This document shows, one piece after another, positions 1 to 8,691 of a stretch of 57,162 bases of DNA (position 1 is its first letter; each line of letters opens with the position of its first letter). The notes below the pieces were generated by a model, which worked only from the letters and a program-made list of their open reading frames with translations, ran no database searches and was not told the DNA's origin. Source of the DNA: Anaerolineaceae bacterium (lineage in GTDB: Bacteria > Chloroflexota > Anaerolineae > Anaerolineales > Anaerolineaceae); assembly GCA_028714615.1 (NCBI GenBank), contig JAQTMA010000006.1, positions 1-57,162 of the forward strand, read 5' to 3'. Position numbers and translations under genes: made by a program.

Positions 1-1
1 C

Positions 2-394
2 GCCGACTTCCGCCCGGTGCAGGCAGCCCAACATAAGATCAAAAAAACAGGCGGGGTTCCGCACATCCAACTCGAACCCACCTCCGATATTCTAGCCGGC
101 GTGGCCGTGCGCCGCTCAGCGACCGGATGCCCCCGCGTGGTCGTCGGTTTTGCCGCCGAGAGCCAAAACCTGATCAGCAATGCCGCCGAGAAATTGGCCG
201 CCAAACGACTGGATCTCATCGTTGCGAACGATATTACTGCACCCGGCGCGGGTTTCGCCGTTGAGACCAACCGGGTTGTACTGCTTCACCCGGACGGACG
301 CGCCGAGGTATTGCCCTTGATGAGCAAAGCCGAGGTTGCCGAAGCGGTCATCCAACACATGGTCCATCTGCTGGGAAGCAGCCCGGAGCGGTAA
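2..394 (+). CDS. coaBC: CoaBC C-terminal part (phosphopantothenoylcysteine synthetase)
   Basis: This is the 3' end of a gene that enters from the left edge; the reading frame is open from base 2. The start ADFRPVQAAQHKIKK and the later stretch VVGFAAESQNLISNAAEKLAAKRLDLIVANDI are typical of the DFP/CoaB domain, which joins cysteine to 4'-phosphopantothenate using CTP in coenzyme A biosynthesis. Only about 130 C-terminal residues are visible, so the N-terminal CoaA-type decarboxylase (CoaC) half is inferred from the usual fusion. It is convergent with metI, 28 bp apart. Confidence 0.9.
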   Translation, partial: ADFRPVQAAQHKIKKTGGVPHIQLEPTSDILAGVAVRRSATGCPRVVVGFAAESQNLISNAAEKLAAKRLDLIVANDITAPGAGFAVETNRVVLLHPDGRAEVLPLMSKAEVAEAVIQHMVHLLGSSPER

Positions 395-422
395 ACTGAC
401 ATCTGCCAGAAAACATACAGGG

Positions 423-1079
423 CTATCGTTTTGAAACACGCCGGGCGATTCCATTCCCCAGGAGTTGAATGCCCTGAACCAGGACGATCAGCAGGACGAC
501 GGTTGCCAGCATCACATCCGTTTCAAAGCGCTGGTATCCGTAGCGGATAGCCAGGTCGCCCAATCCACCCCCGCCGATAGCGCCCGCCATTGCCGAGTAA
601 CCGATCAGGCTGATGATTGAAATCGCAACGCCCAGCACCAGGGACGGCAGTGCTTCAGGAACCAACACTTTTCCGATGATTTGCCACAATGTACAACCCA
701 TCGCCTGGGCTGCCTCCACCAGCCCGTGGTCCACTTCACGCAAACTGGTTTCCGCCACCCTGGCAAAGAATGGGATCGCAGAGATAGCGAGGGGCACGAT
801 GGCGGCCGTTGCTCCGATCGTGGTCCCCACCACCAGGCGCGTGAAAGGGATGATGACCACCAGCAGGATGATAAAAGGCAATGAACGGGCGGCGTTAACG
901 ATCGCCCCCAAAATCTGATTCAACGCCGGCTTGGGGGCCAATCCATTGCCGTCGGTCACTACCAATACAATCCCAAGGGGCAGCCCAAAAACGATGGTGA
1001 ACACCGTCGAGACGCCGACCATATACAGGGTATCCAATGTACCCGCCCACAAGGTAGGTAGCCAGGTGGCCCAGTTCAT
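423..1079 (-). CDS. metI: Methionine ABC transporter permease MetI
   Basis: A 218-residue membrane protein with about five hydrophobic segments. The EAAxxxG-type coupling motif is seen as EAAQAMGCTLWQIIGKVLVPEALPS around residue 125. Length and sequence fit MetI, the permease of the MetNIQ importer for D- and L-methionine. It is the last gene of the minus-strand order metQ-metN-metI, and its start overlaps the end of metN by 4 bp, so the two are translationally coupled. Confidence 0.95.
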   Translation of the reverse strand: MNWATWLPTLWAGTLDTLYMVGVSTVFTIVFGLPLGIVLVVTDGNGLAPKPALNQILGAIVNAARSLPFIILLVVIIPFTRLVVGTTIGATAAIVPLAISAIPFFARVAETSLREVDHGLVEAAQAMGCTLWQIIGKVLVPEALPSLVLGVAISIISLIGYSAMAGAIGGGGLGDLAIRYGYQRFETDVMLATVVLLIVLVQGIQLLGNGIARRVSKR

Positions 1080-2056
1080 TGGCGCAACTCCACACTCAAA
1101 CCCAATTCGCGCAGATAAGCCAGCGCCGGGTCAACTTGTTCACCGGACAGTTCTACCTGTAACTGGCCCACCCGCCGGCCGGCAATATTCTGAATGCTGC
1201 CGCCCAAAATATTGACGTCGACCGCAAATTTTCTCACCAGAGAAGCCAACACCGGTTGGTCCGCAACGTCCCCCACAAAGATGATCGTCGCACGGGTTGC
1301 TCCAGGTAGAATAGAAGGGATATCCACCTGGGGGAAGATTGCCTGCGCCAACCGGCTTTCTGGCTGGGCAACCAGCTCGCCTACTGATCCCTGCTCCACG
1401 ACTCGGCCGTCCTCCAAAACCGCCACCCGGTCACAGATTTGGCGGACCACGCTCATCTCGTGAGTGATCAGCAAAATGGTCAAACCCAGGCGCCGGTTCA
1501 GATCTCGCAACAGCTCCAGGATCGCCGTGGTATTCTGTGGATCCAACGCAGAGGTAGCCTCATCCGATAGCAATACATCGGGTTCGTTTGCTAACGCTCG
1601 GGCAATCCCCACGCGCTGTTTCTGGCCGCCAGAGAGCTGCGCCGGATAGGCATCCGCTTTTTCGCTCAAGCCAACCAGCGCTAAAAGTTCCTTCACCCGG
1701 GCTTGCCGCTCAGCTCTGGGGAGTCCGGCGATCTCCAGCGGGAAGGCCACATTCCCGACCACGGTGCGCGAACTGAGCAAGTTGAAATGTTGAAAGATCA
1801 TCCCAATGCGCTGGCGCGCTTTCCGCAGCCCAGGCGGCGACAGCCGGGTCATTTCTTTTCCGTTGACCTGGATGGCGCCGGAAGAAGGCTTCTCCAGCAG
1901 GTTCACGCAGCGGATCAAGGTACTCTTCCCTGCGCCACTCGTTCCCAGCACGCCGAAAATTTCTCCGGCAGCGACTTCGAGGCTTACGCCATTCAGCGCT
2001 GCCACCGACTGTTCCCCCTGACCGAAAACCTTATGCACATCTTGGATCAATATCAT
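1076..2056 (-). CDS. metN: Methionine ABC transporter ATP-binding protein MetN
   Basis: A 326-residue ATPase. Walker A is GTSGAGKST (about residue 37), the signature is LSGGQKQR, and Walker B is LLSDEATSALD, where Ser replaces the usual Leu/Cys before DEA as is common in MetN. The last 80 residues (from about residue 250) match the NIL ligand-binding domain, which in this family lets cytoplasmic methionine inhibit transport. It lies 216 bp downstream of metQ, separated by a strong hairpin, and overlaps metI by 4 bp. Confidence 0.95.
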   Translation of the reverse strand: MILIQDVHKVFGQGEQSVAALNGVSLEVAAGEIFGVLGTSGAGKSTLIRCVNLLEKPSSGAIQVNGKEMTRLSPPGLRKARQRIGMIFQHFNLLSSRTVVGNVAFPLEIAGLPRAERQARVKELLALVGLSEKADAYPAQLSGGQKQRVGIARALANEPDVLLSDEATSALDPQNTTAILELLRDLNRRLGLTILLITHEMSVVRQICDRVAVLEDGRVVEQGSVGELVAQPESRLAQAIFPQVDIPSILPGATRATIIFVGDVADQPVLASLVRKFAVDVNILGGSIQNIAGRRVGQLQVELSGEQVDPALAYLRELGLSVELRQ

Positions 2057-2082
2057 GATACCAACCTCGTTGAATCGATAAG

Positions 2083-2119
2083 CCGCGTCAGAGGGATGCG
2101 GCGCATTCCTCTGACGCGG
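2083..2119 (-). promoter_or_regulatory. Strong hairpin between metQ and metN
   Basis: A perfect 12-bp inverted repeat (arms 2083-2094 and 2108-2119, sequence CCGCGTCAGAGG) continues inward as ATGC/GCAT around a 3-base loop, giving a stem of about 17 bp. No U-run follows on the minus strand, so it is not a classical terminator. Position and strength suggest an intercistronic stem that protects the metQ message and lowers metN-metI output, which would supply excess binding protein. The role is inferred. Confidence 0.6.
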
Positions 2120-2272
2120 ATAGATGCATCTTCTGGTCGACGAATGGTCGAGAAATCAGTGTGCGCGGATTACATCCTTATCCAGTGGTATCCCGGAACG
2201 CTGACCATTCTGCATTTTTGCTTTCTCTGTCGATGTGATCCAATCGCCAACCCAGAAGATGCGGTGGAAGGA

Positions 2273-3262
2273 TTAGAAAGCGGGTAGCACGGAGCCTTGA
2301 TACTTATCTTGAATGAATTTCTTCACCTCCGGCGAGGTTAACAGCCTGGCAAGTTTCTGGATACCCAGATCGTTTTCATGACCTTTCAGCACCGTTAAGA
2401 CATTGGCATATGGGTTGTTCTCCCCGCTCTCCAGGGCCAGGGCATCCTTACTGGGGGTGAACCCGGCTTCAAGCGCATAGTTCCCGTTGATGACTGAGAA
2501 GGTTGTGTCGTCCAACGAACGGGGTAATTGAGCTGCCTCCAATTCCTTGATTTGTAGGTTTTTGGGATTTTCGGCAATATCCTGCACCGTGGCTTTCACC
2601 GTCGCAGTTGCCTTGAGTTTGATCAGGCCATTAGCCTCCAACAGGTGTAGCGCTCGTCCGCTATTGGTAGCATCGTTTGGAATGGCGACAATTGCCTTGT
2701 CGGGAACATCCTTTAACGATTTAATCTTCTTCGAGTAAATCCCCAGCGGCTCGATATGCACTTTTGCAACCGCGACCAGGTCGATCTTGTGTTCCTTGCC
2801 GAAATCTTCCATGTAGGGCACGTGCTGGAAGTAGTTTGCATCAATCTGGCCATCCTGGAGAGCCAGGTTCGGCTGCACGTAATCGGTGAATTCGACGATG
2901 GTAATGTCCAGCCCTTCCTTGGCTGCCAGGTTATCCTTGATGAATTTCAGGATTTCGCCGTGCGGCACCGGCGATACGCCCACCTTCAGCTTGATCACTT
3001 CTGCTGTGGTTGGAGTAGCGGGAAGATCGGTTGGTGCAGGGGCGGGAGCTGTTGCCGTAACGGCAGCGGTAGTGTCAGTCGGTTGCACGCTTGCCGTTGT
3101 GGGGCTTGACTGGCCGGCCGGCGCAGTAGTTGGAACTGCCGGGGCGCAGCCACTGATCAGGGTAGAAAACAAGGCAATCACGAGCAGGCCAGATGGAATG
3201 ACCAGATGCTTTCGCCAATATGACGATGTCCCGTAAACGGGATGGGTGTTGGTTGAGTTCAT
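2273..3262 (-). CDS. metQ: Methionine-binding lipoprotein MetQ
   Basis: A 329-residue NlpA/MetQ-type binding protein. An N-terminal hydrophobic segment ends in a lipobox (LISGC, Cys about residue 39), followed by a Thr/Pro/Ala-rich linker of about 50 residues. The binding domain then begins with LKVGVSPVPHGEILKFI. Typical NlpA motifs are present, such as VEFTDYVQPNLAL and IDANYFQH. The long linker is typical of Chloroflexota lipoproteins. It is the first gene of metQ-metN-metI. ATG 3262 was chosen because the hydrophobic segment follows at once. Cytoplasmic methionine uptake is the expected role. Confidence 0.94.
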   Translation of the reverse strand: MNSTNTHPVYGTSSYWRKHLVIPSGLLVIALFSTLISGCAPAVPTTAPAGQSSPTTASVQPTDTTAAVTATAPAPAPTDLPATPTTAEVIKLKVGVSPVPHGEILKFIKDNLAAKEGLDITIVEFTDYVQPNLALQDGQIDANYFQHVPYMEDFGKEHKIDLVAVAKVHIEPLGIYSKKIKSLKDVPDKAIVAIPNDATNSGRALHLLEANGLIKLKATATVKATVQDIAENPKNLQIKELEAAQLPRSLDDTTFSVINGNYALEAGFTPSKDALALESGENNPYANVLTVLKGHENDLGIQKLARLLTSPEVKKFIQDKYQGSVLPAF

Positions 3263-3307
3263 TTCTTCTTCTCCAATTCTTGAAACAAGTTGTTCCGGAT
3301 ACCACTG

Positions 3308-3350
3308 GAAAATAAAAACAACGCCGCCAGGACAGATGGGCGGCGTTGTT
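3308..3350 (-). terminator. Intrinsic terminator in the metQ leader
   Basis: A perfect 12-bp stem (arms 3317-3328 and 3339-3350, AACAACGCCGCC on the plus strand) with a 10-base loop is followed on the minus strand by TTTTATTTT. It lies about 45 bp before the metQ start, so it would stop transcription before the operon unless an upstream structure prevents folding. GGTGGC (minus strand, 3381-3386) can pair with the GCCGCC of the terminator's 5' arm and could act as an antiterminator. Confidence 0.85.
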
Positions 3351-3540
3351 GATATTCAGCAACACGAAACTTGCTATAGAGCCACCTTGCTATCCTCTTC
3401 TTAGTAGGATGCGATGGCCCCGTTCTTCAGACTCTGACTAGCCAGGAGGAATGGATTCCTGTGCCAGGGCCGGGCGCCATCGCCGCGACATTGTACAGGA
3501 ACACAAACACATTTGGTGCGAAAGACTGGACGTAATCATG
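3351..3540 (-). promoter_or_regulatory. Structured 5' leader of metQ, candidate riboswitch of unknown class
   Basis: About 190 nt lie between the predicted transcription start and the terminator. An 8-bp helix, GCGATGGC (3476-3483) with GCCATCGC (3411-3418), closes a domain that contains the small hairpin GGAAT/ATTCC. A second hairpin, ATCCT/AGGAT, follows. Then comes GGTGGC, able to pair with the terminator arm. This resembles an attenuator. I could not find the SAM-I core (GGCAACC) or a proper T-box sequence, so the ligand is unknown; methionine, SAM or a tRNA are natural guesses. Confidence 0.55.
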
Positions 3541-3546
3541 GCTTAG

Positions 3547-3575
3547 ATTTTATAGGGTCATTTTGCATTTGTCAA
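3547..3575 (-). promoter_or_regulatory. Sigma-70 type promoter of metQNI
   Basis: On the minus strand TTGACA (3570-3575) is separated by 17 bases from TAAAAT (3547-3552). The -35 region lies inside the inverted repeat CATTTG-T-CAAATG (3566-3578) and between the arms GTCATTT/AAATGAC, which may be an operator. Transcription would begin near 3540 and run about 280 nt before metQ. Confidence 0.65.
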
Positions 3576-3588
3576 ATGACATTCATCA

Positions 3589-3683
3589 CCTTTTTTCCCT
3601 TTCGGCATTTTTCCATCCCTTTTTCCCTGTGTCACCCTTTTTCCCACTGTCAATGCAAAGTAGAAATGTCCCCTTTTTCCCCC
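3589..3683. repeat. Short tandem-like motif CCCTTTTTCCC between divergent promoters
   Basis: CCCTTTTTCCC occurs exactly at 3617-3627, 3635-3645 and 3671-3681, with a variant (CCTTTTTTCCC) at 3589-3599. The exact copies are 18 and 36 bases apart. They sit just upstream of the plus-strand TTGACA and upstream of the minus-strand metQ promoter. They could be regulator sites, or G-tract structure on the minus strand (GGGAAAAAGGG). No known regulator is recognised. Confidence 0.55.
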
Positions 3684-3712
3684 TTGACAAGACGACCGAA
3701 ATGCTCTATAAA
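3684..3712 (+). promoter_or_regulatory. Strong sigma-70 promoter for the leader RNA / tRNA-Cys / cysK unit
   Basis: TTGACA (3684-3689), a 17-base spacer and TATAAA (3707-3712) give a near-consensus promoter. Transcription should start near 3719. No protein gene follows closely; the next features are a structured RNA, a terminator and tRNA-Cys. Confidence 0.8.
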
Positions 3713-3718
3713 TTTGAA

Positions 3719-3937
3719 CTAAGGAATTGGATCGAACCGTGATACCGAAAAACTCTTTTGTTATGGCTATGATGTGTATCTGTACCGGGTGGGGCGCCTT
3801 CACACCTAGGACGATACACTGCTGCTCGGACAAGTAGAGAAGCAAAATCGTTGAACCGGTGATTGGCCCCCCACACATACTGTGGCGGGGCATCATCTGG
3901 AGACAAGCTCAGGAGAATGCTCCTGGGCTTTTTTTAT
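3719..3937 (+). ncRNA. Structured leader RNA or small RNA of unknown family
   Basis: About 215 nt between a near-consensus promoter and an intrinsic terminator, with no credible protein. Visible helices are GTGTATC (3774-3780) with GATACAC (3813-3819), closing a GC-rich hairpin with GGTG/CACC pairing, and a 10-bp hairpin with one bulged C at 3866-3891 (GCCCC CCACA / TGTGG GGGGC). The terminator hairpin follows. The RNA could be a free small RNA (6S-like in size but not clearly in fold) or a regulatory leader of tRNA-Cys and cysK. No T-box, SAM, RNase P, SRP or tmRNA core was seen. Confidence 0.6.
3906..3935 (+). terminator. Intrinsic terminator just before tRNA-Cys
   Basis: AGCTCAGGAG (3906-3915), loop AATG, and CTCCTGGGCT (3920-3929) form a 10-bp stem with one G-U pair, followed by seven T. 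It ends 5 bases before the tRNA. It either ends a free small RNA or attenuates transcription into tRNA-Cys and cysK. Confidence 0.85.
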
Positions 3938-3939
3938 TT

Positions 3940-4011
3940 GTCCACGTAGCCAAGCGGAAAGGCGGCGGTCTGCAAAATCGCGATGCGCGGGTTCGATTCC
4001 CGCCGTGGACT
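3940..4011 (+). tRNA. tRNA-Cys (GCA)
   Basis: A full 72-nt cloverleaf. The acceptor stem GTCCACG (3940-3946) pairs with CGTGGAC (4004-4010), and the discriminator is U at 4011, the identity base of tRNA-Cys. The anticodon stem GCGGT/ATCGC encloses loop CTGCAAA with anticodon GCA. The T arm is GCGGG-TTCGATT-CCCGC. CCA is not encoded. It lies between the upstream terminator and cysK, with 69 bases to the cysK start and no terminator between, so cotranscription with cysteine synthase is possible. Confidence 0.97.
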
Positions 4012-4080
4012 CTGTAGAACCGAATACCGAAAGTCCTGATTGATCCAAGTTTATTCAACTTTGTTCTGAGGAGACAAGTA

Positions 4081-5049
4081 ATGACAACCATAAGCCAGGT
4101 ACGTGAAAAGAAAACAGCAATCGCAAATGACATAACCGAATTGGTCGGCAATACACCGCTCGTCCGCCTCAACCGGGTCACCGACGGCGCCGGGGCGACG
4201 GTGGTCGCCAAATTAGAATTCTATAATCCAGCTTCCAGCGTCAAAGACCGCATCGGGGTCTCATTGATCGACGCCGCCGAAGAGGCGGGGAAGCTCAAGC
4301 CTGGGGTGACCATTATTGAGCCTACCAGCGGCAACACTGGCATTGCATTGGCTTTTGTGGCGGCTGCCCGCGGCTACAAGCTCCGCCTGTTCATGCCTGA
4401 GACTTTCAGCAAGGAACGCCGCATGCTGCTACGCGCCTACGGTGCCGAGCTTGTGCTGACTCCCGGAGCCGAAGGCATGCCGGGAGCGATCAAACGCGTT
4501 GAAGAACTGGCTGCCAGCGACCCGGAGCACTACTTTACCCCACAGCAATTCAAAAACCCGGCCAACCCTGAGATCCACCGCAAGACAACCGCCGAGGAGA
4601 TCTGGCGGGATACGGATGGGAAGGTGGATATCCTCGTCTCCGGGATCGGAACGGGGGGGACGATTACCGGGGTTGGGGAAGTGCTCAAATCCCGCAAGTC
4701 CTCCGTCCGGGTGGTCGCTGTTGAACCGGATGCTTCACCGGTGTTATCCGGCGGTCAAAAAGGTCCCCACGTGATCCAGGGCATCGGGGCTGGATTCGTC
4801 CCGGAAGTTTTGAACACCAAGATCTATGATGAGATCGTGCGCGTCAAGAACGACGATGCCCTGGAGACAGCCCGCCGCCTGGCCAAGGAGGAGGGTCTGC
4901 TGGTAGGAATTTCTTCCGGCGCCGCAGCCTGGGCGGCCATCCAGGTGGCCAGGCGGCCGGAGAATGCCGGCAAACTGATCGTCGTGATCATCCCTGATTT
5001 TGGTGAGCGTTACCTGAGCACCCCTCTGTTCGCCAACCTGGCGGATTGA
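4081..5049 (+). CDS. cysK: Cysteine synthase (O-acetylserine sulfhydrylase)
   Basis: A 322-residue fold-type II PLP enzyme. The PLP lysine is Lys55 in [11 protein letters not shown]. The phosphate-binding GTGGTITG loop is at about residue 193, and [10 protein letters not shown] binds substrate. It makes cysteine from O-acetylserine and sulfide. GAGGAG lies 7 bases before the ATG. The gene follows tRNA-Cys by 69 bp and precedes metA by 18 bp, so it leads a cysteine/methionine assimilation operon. CysM-like use of thiosulfate cannot be excluded from sequence alone. Confidence 0.94.
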   Translation: MTTISQVREKKTAIANDITELVGNTPLVRLNRVTDGAGATVVAKLEFYNPASSVKDRIGVSLIDAAEEAGKLKPGVTIIEPTSGNTGIALAFVAAARGYKLRLFMPETFSKERRMLLRAYGAELVLTPGAEGMPGAIKRVEELAASDPEHYFTPQQFKNPANPEIHRKTTAEEIWRDTDGKVDILVSGIGTGGTITGVGEVLKSRKSSVRVVAVEPDASPVLSGGQKGPHVIQGIGAGFVPEVLNTKIYDEIVRVKNDDALETARRLAKEEGLLVGISSGAAAWAAIQVARRPENAGKLIVVIIPDFGERYLSTPLFANLAD

Positions 5050-5067
5050 TCAATGCCAGGAGGTGGC

Positions 5068-6006
5068 ATGCCGATCACGCTTCCCGCCCAATTGCCTGCC
5101 AGGAGTATCCTCCAGCAGGAGAATATCTTTGTCATGGATGACGACCGGGCTCTGCATCAGGATATCCGGGCGATTAAAGTTGCCATCCTCAACCTGATGC
5201 CGACCAAGATCGCCACCGAGACACAGTTGCTACGACTGCTGGGTAACACGCCCTTACAGGTTGAGATCACCCTGATTCGCGCCGGGTCTCACCAGAGCAA
5301 AAATACGCCCGAGGAACATCTCTTCGCCTTTTACTCGACGTTCGACCAGGTGCAGAATCAGAAATTCGATGCGCTGATCGTCACCGGAGCCCCGGTTGAA
5401 AACTTACCCTTCGAGAACGTAGATTACTGGTCAGAGCTCGTCGAAATCCTGGACTGGTGTGAAGAGCATGTTTTTTCTCAATTCTTCATCTGCTGGGGAG
5501 CGCAGGCAGCCCTGTATCACTACTATGGCGTTCCCAAATATCCGCTCCCGGCCAAGCAGTTCGGCGTCTTTCCGCATTCTGTCGTCGAAAAGAATGTAAA
5601 ACTGCTGCGTGGTTTCGATGACGTATTCTATGCTCCCCATTCGCGGCACACGGAAACCCGCCGTGCGGACCTCGAAAAAGTATCTCAACTCAAGATCCTG
5701 GCCGAGTCGGCCCAAGCCGGCGTTTACCTGATTGCCTCTCGCGATGGACGGCAGACCTTCGTCACCGGTCATTCCGAGTATGATCCGCTGACCCTGAAGG
5801 CCGAATATGATCGGGATCTGGCAGCCGGGCTGCCAATATCCATTCCCATCAACTACTTTCCAGAAGATGACCCAACCCGCCCGCCGCTCGTCCGTTGGCG
5901 CGGCCACGCTCACATCCTGTTCTCCAACTGGATCAATTACTACGTCTACCAGGAAACGCCTTACGACCTGGCCACGTTCAAACGTTTTTCACCGTTTGGC
6001 TTGTGA
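5068..6006 (+). CDS. metA: Homoserine O-acetyltransferase, MetA family
   Basis: A 312-residue MetA-type acyltransferase, the first step of methionine synthesis from homoserine. I chose ATG 5068 because AGGAGGT lies just before it, while the in-frame ATG at 5053 has no ribosome binding site; with this start the catalytic cysteine (FFICWGAQ) is Cys142, its canonical number. Residue 111 is Glu (TGAPVE). In this family Glu111 goes with acetyl-CoA and Gly111 with succinyl-CoA, so the enzyme is predicted to make O-acetylhomoserine. This suits the downstream MetY. Confidence 0.93.
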   Translation: MPITLPAQLPARSILQQENIFVMDDDRALHQDIRAIKVAILNLMPTKIATETQLLRLLGNTPLQVEITLIRAGSHQSKNTPEEHLFAFYSTFDQVQNQKFDALIVTGAPVENLPFENVDYWSELVEILDWCEEHVFSQFFICWGAQAALYHYYGVPKYPLPAKQFGVFPHSVVEKNVKLLRGFDDVFYAPHSRHTETRRADLEKVSQLKILAESAQAGVYLIASRDGRQTFVTGHSEYDPLTLKAEYDRDLAAGLPISIPINYFPEDDPTRPPLVRWRGHAHILFSNWINYYVYQETPYDLATFKRFSPFGL

Positions 6007-6121
6007 CCTTGAAGAGAGGAGCCCGAATTAACAATCAATGCTATCCGGGAAATCTGAAATCCGCTGACGACTGCTTCTTATTTAGCTGAAGTGCTTCTGC
6101 ATTCAAATACATACCCGATGA

Positions 6122-7429
<1,308 letters not shown>

Positions 7430-7451
7430 TATCTCATTGGAAGTGTTCCAG

Positions 7452-8129
7452 ATGAGTTATCCCGATATTACCTTCGATGTAACCAAAGATGTGCTTAACT
7501 ACGGTGTCCGGGTGTGCGTCTTGGTGATGAGTGGAATTCAAAACCGCGAGAGCGACCCGGATTTTGAAAAATTAAGGGACGCAGTCTGCCAGAAAATACT
7601 GGATGGCTTATCGGACCAGGCCATCCGGGACGATCAGATACTGCAGAAGTTCCGCGAAATGCATATGTCGTTAGGGTTCTCGAATCGCAATTTTCCAGCG
7701 GCATCCGAAACGTTGTTGGAATTTCTGTTAAGGAACCGCCGTCCACCCTCGATCAACTTACTAGTGGATATCTATAACCTGGTCTCATTGGAAACCCGGC
7801 TTGCGCTGGGTGCGCACGACCTGGCGAATATCTCCGGCAATGTCCATTTACGGACGACGATAGGGGACGAAGGTTTTGTGCCACTGGGTTCGGTAGAGCG
7901 GAAAAAAGTCCGCCCGGGTGGTTATGCATATATCGATGGCGCCAACGATGTGATCTGCCTTTTAGAGGTGAAACAGGTGGAAAAAACCAAGGTGGTTTTG
8001 GATACTACAGAATGCCTGTTCATTGTTCAAGGAAACGTCTGCACGGAATACGACACGATTCGATCGGCAGCGGACCGACTGATCGACCTGACGCAACATT
8101 TCTGCGGCGGCCAGGTGAGATTCTTGTGA
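7452..8129 (+). CDS. B3/B4 (PheT-editing-like) domain protein
   Basis: A protein of 225 residues that resembles free-standing B3/B4 domains, the tRNA-editing module of phenylalanyl-tRNA synthetase beta. Visible parts are SINLLVDIYNLVSLETRLALGAHDL and GYAYIDGANDVICLLE. Such proteins may clear mischarged tRNA or free amino acids; the substrate is unknown. GGAAG stands 8 bases before ATG 7452; an upstream in-frame TTG at 7437 is less likely. It follows metY by 22 bp and may be in the same transcript. Confidence 0.75.
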   Translation: MSYPDITFDVTKDVLNYGVRVCVLVMSGIQNRESDPDFEKLRDAVCQKILDGLSDQAIRDDQILQKFREMHMSLGFSNRNFPAASETLLEFLLRNRRPPSINLLVDIYNLVSLETRLALGAHDLANISGNVHLRTTIGDEGFVPLGSVERKKVRPGGYAYIDGANDVICLLEVKQVEKTKVVLDTTECLFIVQGNVCTEYDTIRSAADRLIDLTQHFCGGQVRFL

Positions 8130-8205
8130 TTTATTTCGGATCTCACCTGACCACCAGAAATTCGATCTCAAACCTTAATTCGGTGAGGAAACAGTGGAGT
8201 GAAAA

Positions 8206-8691
8206 ATGGCAAATGAGCTTACGAAAGTAGATCACTCAAGTTTAAAGGCGAACCAGGCAGCGATTATCGGGCTGCTGTTGGTTGCATATATCGCCAGGCT
8301 ACCCTGGTTGGCAACAGTTACTGGACTGGTCATGTTGCTCGGTACGGTGGGTAAACGTCCCGGGTTTGGGTTTCTGTATTTCTCGTTTTTGAAACCTCTG
8401 GGTTGGGTTAAGCCAGATATCTTGCAAGACAATCCGGAACCGCACCGCTTTGCTCAGGGCTTCGGTGGAACGGTTTTAATTGTGGCAAGCCTTGCATTCT
8501 TGCTCGGAACGAGTGTTACGGGTTGGGCGTTGACCTGGCTTGTAATCGCTTTTGCCGCCTTAAACCTGTTTGTCGGGTTTTGCACCGGATGCGCAGTATA
8601 TTACTGGCTGCACCGGCTAAACACGCCTGGGTTTATCAAAGCTCCGCCAGAGGGCATTTTCCCGGGGATGCGCCCAAAAGGACGATTGTAA
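8206..8691 (+). CDS. DUF4395 integral membrane protein
   Basis: A 161-residue protein with four hydrophobic segments (about residues 18-45, 85-105 and 108-130 are clearest). A short conserved cysteine motif FCTGCAVYYWL lies near the C terminus. It matches DUF4395, often found beside thioredoxin-like proteins and sulfur genes. Its stop overlaps the start of the next gene (TAATG), so the two are coupled. A role in membrane thiol or sulfur redox chemistry is inferred. Confidence 0.78.
   Translation: MANELTKVDHSSLKANQAAIIGLLLVAYIARLPWLATVTGLVMLLGTVGKRPGFGFLYFSFLKPLGWVKPDILQDNPEPHRFAQGFGGTVLIVASLAFLLGTSVTGWALTWLVIAFAALNLFVGFCTGCAVYYWLHRLNTPGFIKAPPEGIFPGMRPKGRL

Noticed and set aside
3369..3390. 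T-box antiterminator (AAGGTGGC...)
   Set aside because: After GGTGGC the expected ACCGCG is missing (TCTATAGC instead), and no clear specifier codon loop was seen.
3381..3540. SAM-I (S-box) riboswitch before metQ
   Set aside because: The GGCAACC core and the usual paired GGTGCC element are absent, so the class is left open.
3558..3906. Small minus-strand reading frames over the promoters and leader
   Set aside because: No ribosome binding site, no recognisable sequence, and they run opposite to a strong promoter and structured RNA.
3719..3937. 6S RNA, RNase P, SRP or tmRNA
   Set aside because: Size fits 6S only loosely; the closing rod helix is not found, and no core of the other RNAs is present.
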